Positions 7,471 through 15,005 of a stretch of DNA of 64,000 nucleotides are shown here, in pieces. Under the pieces are notes generated by a model. That model worked only from the letters and a program-made list of their open reading frames with translations, had not been told where the DNA came from and did not search any database. The DNA comes from Shinella sp032095155. Lineage in GTDB: Bacteria; Pseudomonadota; Alphaproteobacteria; Rhizobiales; Rhizobiaceae. A program made the position numbers and the translations under genes. Every line of letters starts with the position of its first letter. Position 1 is the first letter of the stretch. The stretch is from the NCBI RefSeq assembly GCF_049199905.1, contig NZ_JBLZPK010000029.1:1-64000 (forward strand). Direction: 5' to 3'.

Positions 7471-10329
7471 TCATGCTTCCGCGTTCAATTCCGGCTTTTC
7501 ACCCGTCCCGGACTTTCCCGAGAGGATTTTCTGGTAGAACAGGCCGATGCCGATCAGCACCGCGCCGAGCCCGATGAAGGACAGCGCGCGCAGGATGCCT
7601 TCGAGATTGGCCATGTCGATCAGGAAGACCTTCACCACCGCGATCAGCACGAGGCCGGCGGAGGCAAGGCGGATGCTCTTGGAATCGAATTTCGAACCGA
7701 CCGCCAGCAGAAGCACGCCGAGCAGCAGCCAGACGACCGAATAAGTATAGGTCTCCGACTGGAGGAAGCCCTTCCAATCCGCAATGCCCTCGCCGTGCCA
7801 GTAGCGGCGAACCGACAGCGTAACCCAGGCGAAGACCAGCGCAACACTGGAGAGTGCCAGCATGATGACATAGGGCATCGGCCGCCGGTCGCGCGCATAC
7901 CAGGCAAGGCCGCCATAGGCGATGCCGGGCAGCAGGTAGCCGACGAGCAGCAGGTCGAGCACCGGCCATTTGCCAAGCAGTTCGCCGGTGAAATAGGGAT
8001 TGAGGCCGATGAAATGAGCGCTCAGCACCGAGAGAACCGAGAGTCCGCCGACGACCATCGATCCGTAGCGGAAGACGGGGCTTGGCGATTTCAGGTCGAG
8101 CGACATCATGACGGCGGATGCGCCGATGACGAGCAGCGTATAGGTCGCCTGTTCGCCGAGCGTCGGCACGGAGCTGTCGAGCACGCCGCCATTCATGCCG
8201 TGGCGCACGAGGATCGCGGCCGTCAGCAACAGGAAGAGGCTGGCAAGCGCCTGCAGGAGATTGCGGATGCGCTCCCCCGGCCAGCGGCGCAGCTCGAAGG
8301 CCGAGAGTGCCAGAAGCGCTGCGGGAATGCCGTAACCGGCGAGAAGCTGGTTGAAGACAGGCGTTTTCGAGAGGTTCGCGGCGCCGACGATGGTCGGCTC
8401 CCAGGCGATGCGGCCCGCGACGACAGCGGCGGCACCGGCCATCAGCCAGGGCAGCACCGGCCAGCGGCGCAGGCGGGTGGCGAAGACCGCGATGGTGCCG
8501 AGCGCAACAATGCCGAGCGTGGTGGCGAGGCCATCGGTCAGCGCATGGAGCGCGAGAACAAGGAAGGCGAAGCCGCCGGCCGACAGCGTCCATTGCGGAA
8601 GGAAGAGGCCGTCCTCCTCGCCTTTTCCGCGCGAAAAGGCTTCCGCGGCGGCAAAGAAGACGAGGCCGAGCAGCGCGGCGAGAAGCCCGTGCTTGGCATC
8701 GAAGGAGAGGTTGCCGAAGTTGAAGAAGCTAATGGTCAGGATCGCGAAGGGCACGGCCGGTGCGAGCAAACTCCAGAGGGATGCGAAAGCGCTGGAGCCC
8801 GCCATGCGCAGGCGTATCGCCGCAAGGCCGACCGCGGCATAGATAACCGCGAGGATCAGCAGCAGATTGACCGGCACCAGGCCGAGGACCGGCACGGGCA
8901 AGGTGCTTTCCGCCATCGGTGGTGCGGGGACCACCCCTTCCACCGCCGGCAGCGCGAGACCGCCGAAACCGTCGATCAGCCCTTGATCCGGCAGACCGAC
9001 CATCGCCACCACGCCGATGACGGCGGCGACTGCGGAAAGGATCGCCGGATAGATCGCCCAGCCACGCAGGGCGCCGAGGGCGGCAAGGGCCAGGACGACG
9101 ATGACGAAGGCGTAATCCGCATGGGCGAGTGCCGGGACGGCACTTGCGAGCACCAGCGCCGGGAAGGCCATGGCGAGCGCGCCGGTGACGGATACGGCCG
9201 CCGCCGGTGGGGTGAGCAGACGATCCAGTGCATCGGCGGGTTTGGCGTCGGCAGGCGCGGGCAGATCTTCGGTCGTGACATTGCCCGGCCAGATCAGGCC
9301 GTGGCCTATGGCAAGCACCAGCATGGCGACCAGCGCCGGCACCACATCGATATTGCTGGCCTGCGAGAGGTAGAGCACCGCCCACAGCGCCATGCCGGCA
9401 TTGGCGAGCGCCGGCACCACCTGCCAGTGGCGGATGCGCGAGGCGGCGAAGGTGGCGAGCCAGGCGACGATGAGGAAGCCGAACAGGCCCCAGGCGCTCG
9501 GCTCTTCCGTCGCAACCAGCGCCGGGGTGAGCATGGAGGCCAAGAGGCCCAGCCCGGCGAGCGCCTGCCCGTGCAGCAGCGAGAGGCCGATGGTGGCGAA
9601 GGAGACGGCGGCGAGCAGCACAAAGGCGGTGACCGGGCCGAAATAGCTGTAGAATTCGTAGGAGACATAGGTGACGGCGAAGAGCGTGATGGCTCCGGCA
9701 GCCGTCAGCACGCCGGGGATCATGGCGTTTTGGAAGGCATTGGCGATCAGCGGCTGGGCGCGGCGGCGCACGAATTCGCCTGCCGCCATCAGAACCAAGC
9801 CGAAAGCAGCGGCCAGCGACAGGCGCACGGCGGGGCTCAGCAATCCGGCCTCGATGGAATATTTCACCATGAAGATGCCGCCGAGCGCCAGCGCAATACC
9901 GCCCACCCAGACGGCCCAGCGCGCACCGATGCGGCTTTCGAAACTTTCCTTCGGGCGGGCCGGCGCAGCGGCGGGTGCGGACGCCACCTCTTCCGCCGTT
10001 TCGCTCGCGGCAACGGTTTCGGCCGGCACGGTGGAGGTCTCGCCACCGAAGATCGCGCGGCCTGCATCCACCTCGCCGCTTTTTGTCGTCCAGGGGCTCG
10101 CGAAATCGGCCGCTACAGGCTCGTCCGTTACCTCCTCCCGCGCGGCTTCAGGTGTTTCGGCAACCGGTTCGGCTTCGGTGGCTGGGATTGCGATGCCGCT
10201 CGCCTTCAGCGCCTCGATCTCGCCCTTCAGCCGCATCACCTCTGCGCCGATTTTCTGCGCGCTATTGCGCGAGGCGTTGAGGGTATAGAGCGCGAGGCCA
10301 ATCGCGACCAAAGAGAGTATTTCGAGCAT
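7471..10329 (-). CDS. Large DUF2339 polytopic membrane protein
   Basis: 952-residue integral membrane protein. An N-terminal helix (MLEILSLVAIGLALYTL) is followed by a short coiled segment, a long Ala/Glu/Pro-rich linker (about residues 45-130) and then the DUF2339 core beginning SFESRIGARWAVWVGGIALALGG, with some two dozen hydrophobic segments to the C-terminus. The family is widespread in proteobacteria and has no established biochemical role. It is transcribed alone; a rhizobial palindromic repeat separates it from the thioesterase gene upstream. Confidence 0.9.
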   Translation of the reverse strand: MLEILSLVAIGLALYTLNASRNSAQKIGAEVMRLKGEIEALKASGIAIPATEAEPVAETPEAAREEVTDEPVAADFASPWTTKSGEVDAGRAIFGGETSTVPAETVAASETAEEVASAPAAAPARPKESFESRIGARWAVWVGGIALALGGIFMVKYSIEAGLLSPAVRLSLAAAFGLVLMAAGEFVRRRAQPLIANAFQNAMIPGVLTAAGAITLFAVTYVSYEFYSYFGPVTAFVLLAAVSFATIGLSLLHGQALAGLGLLASMLTPALVATEEPSAWGLFGFLIVAWLATFAASRIRHWQVVPALANAGMALWAVLYLSQASNIDVVPALVAMLVLAIGHGLIWPGNVTTEDLPAPADAKPADALDRLLTPPAAAVSVTGALAMAFPALVLASAVPALAHADYAFVIVVLALAALGALRGWAIYPAILSAVAAVIGVVAMVGLPDQGLIDGFGGLALPAVEGVVPAPPMAESTLPVPVLGLVPVNLLLILAVIYAAVGLAAIRLRMAGSSAFASLWSLLAPAVPFAILTISFFNFGNLSFDAKHGLLAALLGLVFFAAAEAFSRGKGEEDGLFLPQWTLSAGGFAFLVLALHALTDGLATTLGIVALGTIAVFATRLRRWPVLPWLMAGAAAVVAGRIAWEPTIVGAANLSKTPVFNQLLAGYGIPAALLALSAFELRRWPGERIRNLLQALASLFLLLTAAILVRHGMNGGVLDSSVPTLGEQATYTLLVIGASAVMMSLDLKSPSPVFRYGSMVVGGLSVLSVLSAHFIGLNPYFTGELLGKWPVLDLLLVGYLLPGIAYGGLAWYARDRRPMPYVIMLALSSVALVFAWVTLSVRRYWHGEGIADWKGFLQSETYTYSVVWLLLGVLLLAVGSKFDSKSIRLASAGLVLIAVVKVFLIDMANLEGILRALSFIGLGAVLIGIGLFYQKILSGKSGTGEKPELNAEA

Positions 10330-10444
10330 TGCGTCTCCAGCACGGCACAGTCCGGGCGGCGAGACTACCCGGTTTTATCCAAACGCCAAACGGGGTTACG
10401 TTTCAGGCGGGCAATCTCTTCGGAGCCTAGTTCTTTGTTTTCAC

Positions 10445-10488
10445 GCAATTCCGGACGCAAAACCGCTTCGCACTTTTGCTGGAATTGC
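10445..10488. repeat. Intergenic imperfect palindrome, rhizobial type
   Basis: Outer arms GCAATTCC (10445-10452) and GGAATTGC (10481-10488) match perfectly; inner arms GCAAAA and TTTTGC continue the symmetry around the CCGCTTCGCA core. I recognise this sequence style from memory as a common dispersed palindrome in Rhizobium/Sinorhizobium intergenic regions. It lies immediately after the thioesterase stop and could form a hairpin in either transcript. Confidence 0.6.
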
Positions 10489-10489
10489 T

Positions 10490-10999
10490 TTATCGCATCA
10501 GGTTTTCGATGGGGAAGATGGCGCAGGTTTCCGTGCCGTGCGCCAGAAGCTTGCCGTTCTTGTCGCGCAGCCAGGCTTCCGACGTGGCAATGGTGCGGCC
10601 GCGATGGATGATTTTCCCCTCGCAGAACACCTCGCCCATGCTGGGCAGCACCGGGCGCACGAGGTTCAGCTTGAATTCGATGGTCGTATAGGCCTCGCCC
10701 GGCTTGATGACGGAGAAGACCGCGCAGCCGAGTGCCGAATCCATCACCGTCGCCGTCCAGCCGCCATGCACGGTGCCGAGCGGATTGAGGTGATCGGCGG
10801 AGGGCATGCCGGAGAAGACGACGTGGCCGTCCTCCACTTCGGTCATCGAGAAGGCGAGTGTGCGGCACATCGGCGGCGCGGGCAGCGCGCCCGCCAGCAT
10901 CGCCTGCAAGACCTTCAGGCCGCCGTCGCGCTTCACTACGTCGAGCGGCAGCGTTCCGATGCCGCCGACCGTCAGCCCCGGATAGATTTCCACCGTCAT
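10490..10999 (-). CDS. PaaI-family hotdog thioesterase
   Basis: 169-residue acyl-CoA thioesterase-like protein. The PaaI signature HLNPLGTVHGGWTATVMDSALG-type helix is seen around residues 70-90, followed by the expected TTIEFKLNLVRPV strand and a C-terminal GRTIATSEAWL strand. The substrate is not known. The ATG at 10999 overlaps the recO stop codon (ATGA), so the gene is translationally coupled to recO. An in-frame upstream ATG lies inside recO and is rejected. Confidence 0.88.
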   Translation of the reverse strand: MTVEIYPGLTVGGIGTLPLDVVKRDGGLKVLQAMLAGALPAPPMCRTLAFSMTEVEDGHVVFSGMPSADHLNPLGTVHGGWTATVMDSALGCAVFSVIKPGEAYTTIEFKLNLVRPVLPSMGEVFCEGKIIHRGRTIATSEAWLRDKNGKLLAHGTETCAIFPIENLMR

Positions 11000-11760
11000 G
11001 CATGCGCCTCTTCGGGTTGATCGTTTTTCGGTCCGCCGAGCGCCTTCAGCGCCGCCTGCACGAAGCCCTCGCGGGCATTGGCGAGTTCCAGCCCGCGCGG
11101 TTCGCAAACATGGCGGTTGAGGAAGAAGGCCGTCAGGCGGAAGCCATCGGCAAGGGCGGCGGCGTCGGCCGCGTGCCGGCTTTCGTCACCCAGGAAGGCG
11201 GGCAGCGCCAGCATCTTGTCGGCCCAGGGTGCGCCGGCGGCGCGTGAGACGGCACGGCCGGATTTCGGCGAGACGTAGCAGAGATCGTCCTTCGCGCCCG
11301 TCGCGACACATTCCAGGAGATCGAGCCCGAAGCCGAGATCGTTCAGCACGGCGAGCTCGAAACGGATGAACAGCTCGCCGGCATCGGCCGGCTCGTGCAG
11401 ATGGCCGAGAATGACGGAGAGCGCTTCATAGAGATGCGGATGCGGATCGCGCTCCGGCAGGAAGCGTAGCAGCGCCGCCATGGCCTGCACGCCATAGACG
11501 GCGGTCGCCGTCTCCATCAGCCGGCCGGCGCGCAGTTCGAGCGGCTCGACGCGGAACTCGCCGAGATGCTCGTCGAGCCTTGCCCGCCAGGTGACATCGA
11601 CGGAATTGCCGGGCTGGAGCACCGGCTGCATGGTCCGTGAACGGCCGCCGCGCACCATGCCGAGATGGCGCCCGCGCTCGCGCGTCATCACCTCGACGAT
11701 CACGGATGTCTCGCCGTGGCGCCGCACGCCCAGAACGATGGCCTCGTCACTCCATTGCAT
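10996..11760 (-). CDS. recO: DNA repair protein RecO
   Basis: 254-residue RecF-pathway mediator that anneals SSB-coated DNA and helps load RecA. The N-terminal OB-fold begins MQWSDEAIVLGVRRHGE and includes SVIVEVMTRERGRHLGMVRGG; a helical C-terminal domain follows (LLRFLPERDPHPHLYEAL; FELAVLNDLGFGLDL). The cysteine zinc knuckle of some RecO proteins is reduced here to CVATG and CYVSP. The start at 11760 is set by the family N-terminus; the frame is open much further upstream but lacks family features. In many alphaproteobacteria recO follows era directly; here about 9 kb lies between them. Confidence 0.94.
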   Translation of the reverse strand: MQWSDEAIVLGVRRHGETSVIVEVMTRERGRHLGMVRGGRSRTMQPVLQPGNSVDVTWRARLDEHLGEFRVEPLELRAGRLMETATAVYGVQAMAALLRFLPERDPHPHLYEALSVILGHLHEPADAGELFIRFELAVLNDLGFGLDLLECVATGAKDDLCYVSPKSGRAVSRAAGAPWADKMLALPAFLGDESRHAADAAALADGFRLTAFFLNRHVCEPRGLELANAREGFVQAALKALGGPKNDQPEEAHA

Positions 11761-11969
11761 GATTGAAGCCTTACGCCGTCCGCCGGTTTGCCGCAAGCCG
11801 GTGGGCTCCTCCCCGTGCGTCGGAACGACGCGTGGCGCATCGGCAACACCTAAGCCCTTGCCACAGTTTCGCTTTTTTCTCGCCCTGCCCGCGCCGACTT
11901 TGCCCCCGAAGACCCGGCCAAGCGCCGCAAAGGCCAGATTTGAACTTCGAAATGACAGGTGCCGTCTTG

Positions 11970-12680
11970 ATGTGTGTGTTCCGTCCGCTTGCCCTTCTCG
12001 CCCTTGCCGCAACGCTTACCGGCTGCGCCACGACCACGATGGAGGTGAAGAGGAAAGGGCCGGATCCCATGCATGTCGCCATGTACGGGCCGCATCCCGA
12101 CGAGCGCTTCCCGCTGCCGGCGATGGATATCAGCCGGGTGAACCCGAGATACTTCCGACAGCAGGTCGCCTATCAGACGATGGAGCCGGCCGGCACCATC
12201 GTCATCGATACGCAGAACCGCTTCCTCTATCTCGTGCAGGGTGAAGGCATGGCGATGCGCTATGGCATCGGCGTCGGCAAGGCGGGGCTGGAATTCGAGG
12301 GCACGGCGCGCATCGGCCGCAAGGCGGAATGGCCGCGCTGGACGCCCACGCCGACCATGATCAAGCGCGAGCCGGAGCGGAACCTGAAATGGGCCGGCGG
12401 CATGGAGCCGGGTCTCACCAATCCGCTCGGCCCGCGTGCGCTTTATCTCCATAAGGACGGCAAGGACACGCTCTTCCGCATCCACGGCACGTCAGAGCCT
12501 TGGTCGATCGGCAAGGCCGTATCCAGCGGCTGCGTGCGGTTGTTCAATCAGGATATCATCGATCTCTACAGCCGCGTGCCCACGGGCAGCCGCGTCGTCG
12601 TGCTGCAGCACCAGACGCCGGCCAGCGAGACGACGCCGATGGCGGCCGCCGACGGTCTCGTGCCGCCGGCCGCCATTTAG
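11970..12680 (+). CDS. Lipoprotein L,D-transpeptidase (YkuD family)
   Basis: Predicted periplasmic lipoprotein of 236 residues that forms 3-3 peptidoglycan cross-links or attaches proteins to peptidoglycan. A lipobox LTGC puts the lipidated cysteine at residue 19. The YkuD catalytic block shows His172 (RIHGTSEPWSIG) and Cys188 in VSSGCVRL. The start at 11970 puts the lipobox at the usual distance; an ATG six codons upstream at 11952 is possible, and neither has a strong ribosome site. It is divergent from recO, and its stop lies 3 bases from that of the convergent VOC gene. Confidence 0.9.
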   Translation: MCVFRPLALLALAATLTGCATTTMEVKRKGPDPMHVAMYGPHPDERFPLPAMDISRVNPRYFRQQVAYQTMEPAGTIVIDTQNRFLYLVQGEGMAMRYGIGVGKAGLEFEGTARIGRKAEWPRWTPTPTMIKREPERNLKWAGGMEPGLTNPLGPRALYLHKDGKDTLFRIHGTSEPWSIGKAVSSGCVRLFNQDIIDLYSRVPTGSRVVVLQHQTPASETTPMAAADGLVPPAAI

Positions 12681-12683
12681 GGA

Positions 12684-13046
12684 TTACCAGGCGTCGGGTT
12701 CGCGGACCATGTGCACGATGTTGGCCGGGTTCATGATCCAGCCGCCGCGGAAACCCACGCCCAGATCCTCGACGGCGTCGCAGCGCACGGCGCCGTTCTT
12801 CTCCAGATGGCCAAGGGCGCCGGCATGGTCGGGCGTGAAAAGCTCGAGCCAGACTTCGGCCTGGCTGTAATTCGGCGCCTCGTCGATCCACAACCGGTTC
12901 GGACCGAGTTCGAAGCCGATGGCCGGCGCTTTCGCCTCGAAGGGCTTCAGGCCGACGACATCGCGATAGAAAGCGACGGTTGCTGCATATTGATGCGTCG
13001 GCACCTTCATGGCGATGTTAATGCCGCCTTTGATCTGCGCGCTCAT
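12684..13046 (-). CDS. VOC (glyoxalase/bleomycin-resistance fold) protein
   Basis: 120-residue single-domain VOC protein, starting MSAQIKGGINIAMKVPTHQY and containing the paired beta-alpha-beta modules (TVAFYRDVVGLKPFE; EVWLELFTPDHAGAL; WIMNPANIVHMVRE). The metal ligand and substrate are uncertain. A GAGGAGG ribosome site precedes the ATG at 13046, 10 bases after the stop of the SRPBCC gene, so the two form one unit under the divergent ArsR-type regulator. Confidence 0.85.
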   Translation of the reverse strand: MSAQIKGGINIAMKVPTHQYAATVAFYRDVVGLKPFEAKAPAIGFELGPNRLWIDEAPNYSQAEVWLELFTPDHAGALGHLEKNGAVRCDAVEDLGVGFRGGWIMNPANIVHMVREPDAW

Positions 13047-13056
13047 CGCGGCCTCC

Positions 13057-13545
13057 TCACGTGAAATCCTGCTGCTCGGCGGTGACGACGCCCTTGAGTT
13101 CGCTCGGGTAATAGCCGTCACGCAGGTTGATGCCATATTCGACATAGGCCTTCATGCAGGCGAGCATCTGCGACCAGCCCTCGCAGTTCATGTAGGAGGA
13201 TTTCTGACCGCGGTCGTTGTCGCGCCAGCCGGTCTCGGCGATGGTCACCATCGTGCCGCCATCTTCCAGCGGCTTGAAGCGCATCTCGACGCGGGTCTTG
13301 TAAGGCGCCTCGCCCTCCTCGACCATCGCATCCCAGCGAAAGACGATCAGCGCATTTTCCTCCACCTTGTCGACGATGACGGGGGCCATGCCCCACCACG
13401 TCACGGTGGTACCCTCGACAAGCGGCGCACTCGCGCCGCCGATCGTCGTGAAATAGCCGCTCAGCTTCTTGGGGTTGACCACCGCATCGAAGACCTCGGC
13501 GACCGGCTTGCCGATCCGCCCGTTCACACGAAATTCCAGCGTCAT
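13057..13545 (-). CDS. SRPBCC/AHSA1-family protein
   Basis: 162-residue START-like hydrophobic-ligand-binding protein (Aha1 C-terminal type). It starts MTLEFRVNGRIGKPVAEVFDAV and contains the family strand patterns KLSGYFTTIGG and WSQMLACMKAYVEYGIN. AAGGAGGA precedes the ATG at 13545. Such genes are often paired with a small ArsR regulator, as here (divergent, 70 bases). Known members bind small hydrophobic molecules; the ligand here is unknown. Confidence 0.88.
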   Translation of the reverse strand: MTLEFRVNGRIGKPVAEVFDAVVNPKKLSGYFTTIGGASAPLVEGTTVTWWGMAPVIVDKVEENALIVFRWDAMVEEGEAPYKTRVEMRFKPLEDGGTMVTIAETGWRDNDRGQKSSYMNCEGWSQMLACMKAYVEYGINLRDGYYPSELKGVVTAEQQDFT

Positions 13546-13597
13546 GCCATCCTCCTTGGGGCGCACCGCCCTCCTCCGTCTTGTACCACGTCAAAAT

Positions 13598-13617
13598 ATG
13601 TTATAAAAACATAACAT
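13598..13617. promoter_or_regulatory. Inverted repeat, candidate ArsR-family operator
   Basis: Perfect arms ATGTTAT (13598-13604) and ATAACAT (13611-13617) flank a 6-base spacer. The right arm contains the first two bases of the arsR-type gene's ATG (13616), so bound regulator would block initiation of its own gene and the divergent SRPBCC-VOC unit. Regulator assignment is inference from position. Confidence 0.65.
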
Positions 13618-13939
13618 GTCAAGCGAATCGACTGAAGACGCCGTTTTCAAGGCGCTCGCCAATGGAAAGCGGCGGCAGATGCTGGATGCGATCAAGGTCG
13701 CGCCGCTGACCACGGGCGCGCTGTGCGAGAAGTTCCCGGAGATGGATCGCTGCACGGTGATGCAGCATCTGAAGGTGCTGGAAGAGGCGGACCTGATCAT
13801 TCCCCGCAAAGAGGGCCGCGAACGCTGGAACCACCTCAACGCGTTGCCCATCCAGGCGATCCACGATCGCTGGATCAGCCAGTACGCCAGCCATGCGATG
13901 AGCGTGCTTTCGGCGCTGAAGGGCGAACTGGACAGCTAA
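13616..13939 (+). CDS. ArsR-family winged-helix regulator
   Basis: 107-residue transcription factor with a winged helix-turn-helix (ALANGKRRQMLDAIKVAPLTT; DRCTVMQHLKVLEEADLI; wing around RKEGRERW). No paired cysteines of the classical metal-binding box are present; the only cysteines are Cys38 and Cys46, which suggests a non-metal signal. No Shine-Dalgarno is visible before the ATG, and the ATG sits in the operator palindrome, so a leaderless or very short-leader transcript is possible. It divergently controls the SRPBCC and VOC genes in the usual arrangement. Confidence 0.88.
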   Translation: MSSESTEDAVFKALANGKRRQMLDAIKVAPLTTGALCEKFPEMDRCTVMQHLKVLEEADLIIPRKEGRERWNHLNALPIQAIHDRWISQYASHAMSVLSALKGELDS

Positions 13940-13963
13940 GGCGCCGCCTTTTCGACGGCGCCT
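13939..13963. terminator. Hairpin between convergent arsR-type and beta-lactamase genes
   Basis: Stem AGGCGCCG (13939-13946) and CGGCGCCT (13956-13963) with a 9-base loop begins at the stop codon of the regulator gene, 10 bases before the stop of the convergent beta-lactamase. A bidirectional terminator is likely, though T-runs are poor. Confidence 0.55.
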
Positions 13964-13972
13964 AACCAAAGA

Positions 13973-14866
13973 TCAGACGGCAGCAGCGATGCGACCGATT
14001 TCGGCGATGAGGGCATTGCGCTCGTCGCCGGAAATACCGGGCATTTCTACGAAGGCCGAAACGACGATCGCGCCACGTTTCGGCGACCAGGCGACGGCCA
14101 CGTCATTGGCATTGCCGGCCTTGTCGCCATTCGTACCGGTCTTGTCGCCGGTCATCCAGTCGGCCGGGAAGCCGGCGCGCAGCCGTTTATCGCCCGTCTT
14201 GTTCATGACGAGCCAGGCGGCAAGCTGGGCCTTGGAGCGCGGCGAAAGCACATCCGTGAAGATCAGCTTCCGCAATGTTTCGGTCATTGCGACCGGGGTG
14301 GTCGTGTCGCGTTCGTCATCAGGCGTTTCATGATAGTTGAGCGTCGGCTCGGTACGGTCGAGACGGGTGATATCGTCGCCGAGACCGCGCAGGAACGCCG
14401 TGACCGCCTTGGGGCCACCGGAAGCGCCGAGCAGCAGATTGGCGGCGGCGTTGTCGCTGAGCGTGATCGTCGCCTCGCAGAGTTCGGCAATCGTGATGCC
14501 CTTGCCGCCGACGCGCTTTTCGACGACCGGCGCCCAGTCGATGAGATCCGACTTCTTGACGACGATGCGGCGGTCCAGTGCCTCCTCCTTGCGATCGACG
14601 CGGGCGAGGATGTGTCCGGCCAGCAGGGCCTTGAAGGTGCTGCACATCAGGAAACGCTCGTCGGCGCGGTGGCCGAGCCGGGCGTTCGTTGCGAGATTAT
14701 GTATGGCAACGCCGAAGCGTCCCTTGTGGCGCACTTCCAGTTCGGCAAGCTGCTCCTGCGGGCTTCCGCCAGAGGCAGCCCTTGCCATGCCGGCCATGAC
14801 TGAGACAGCGGGAATGGCAAGGAAAGCACCGGCAATCGCCTGCCGGCGTGAAATCGTCATCGTCAT
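13973..14866 (-). CDS. Class A beta-lactamase with Tat signal
   Basis: 297-residue serine beta-lactamase that hydrolyses beta-lactams in the periplasm. All class A elements are present: S76-T-F-K79 (Ambler S70-K73), S137-D-N139 (S130 motif), E173 in EPTLN (E166), and K242-T-G (K234). The leader MTISRRQAIAGAFLAIPA carries a twin-arginine motif at residues 7-8 and an A-R-A cleavage region near 28-30, so export is by Tat. Cys75 precedes the catalytic serine as in carbapenem-hydrolysing enzymes, but the partner cysteine after KTGT is replaced by Asn, so that disulfide cannot form. Spectrum cannot be told from sequence. There is no adjacent AmpR-like regulator or mobile element, so it looks intrinsic. 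Confidence 0.95.
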   Translation of the reverse strand: MTMTISRRQAIAGAFLAIPAVSVMAGMARAASGGSPQEQLAELEVRHKGRFGVAIHNLATNARLGHRADERFLMCSTFKALLAGHILARVDRKEEALDRRIVVKKSDLIDWAPVVEKRVGGKGITIAELCEATITLSDNAAANLLLGASGGPKAVTAFLRGLGDDITRLDRTEPTLNYHETPDDERDTTTPVAMTETLRKLIFTDVLSPRSKAQLAAWLVMNKTGDKRLRAGFPADWMTGDKTGTNGDKAGNANDVAVAWSPKRGAIVVSAFVEMPGISGDERNALIAEIGRIAAAV

Positions 14867-15005
14867 AGGTCAATTTTCCTGTCTTTCAGGCAGCGGAGCG
14901 CCCTGCGCCCGGCCCGTTTGAACCCGCCCCTGTCGCGACTATGCGCAAAAGGGCGGGTCAAAACAAACGACGATTTCTGCCGGCAGCCATTAGGAAAACT
15001 AGGGC

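Noticed and set aside
7795..10611. A 938-residue plus-strand frame opposite the DUF2339 gene.
   Set aside because: Antisense shadow with Glu/Arg/Gln-rich low-complexity composition; the minus-strand frame has clear membrane-protein character.
10365..11003. An alternative minus-strand frame overlapping the thioesterase and the palindromic repeat.
   Set aside because: It is a frame shadow of the thioesterase gene, and its end is read from the repeat element.
13973..14866. Beta-lactamase as part of a mobile resistance island.
   Set aside because: No integrase, transposase, inverted repeats or integron signals surround it; composition matches the neighbours.
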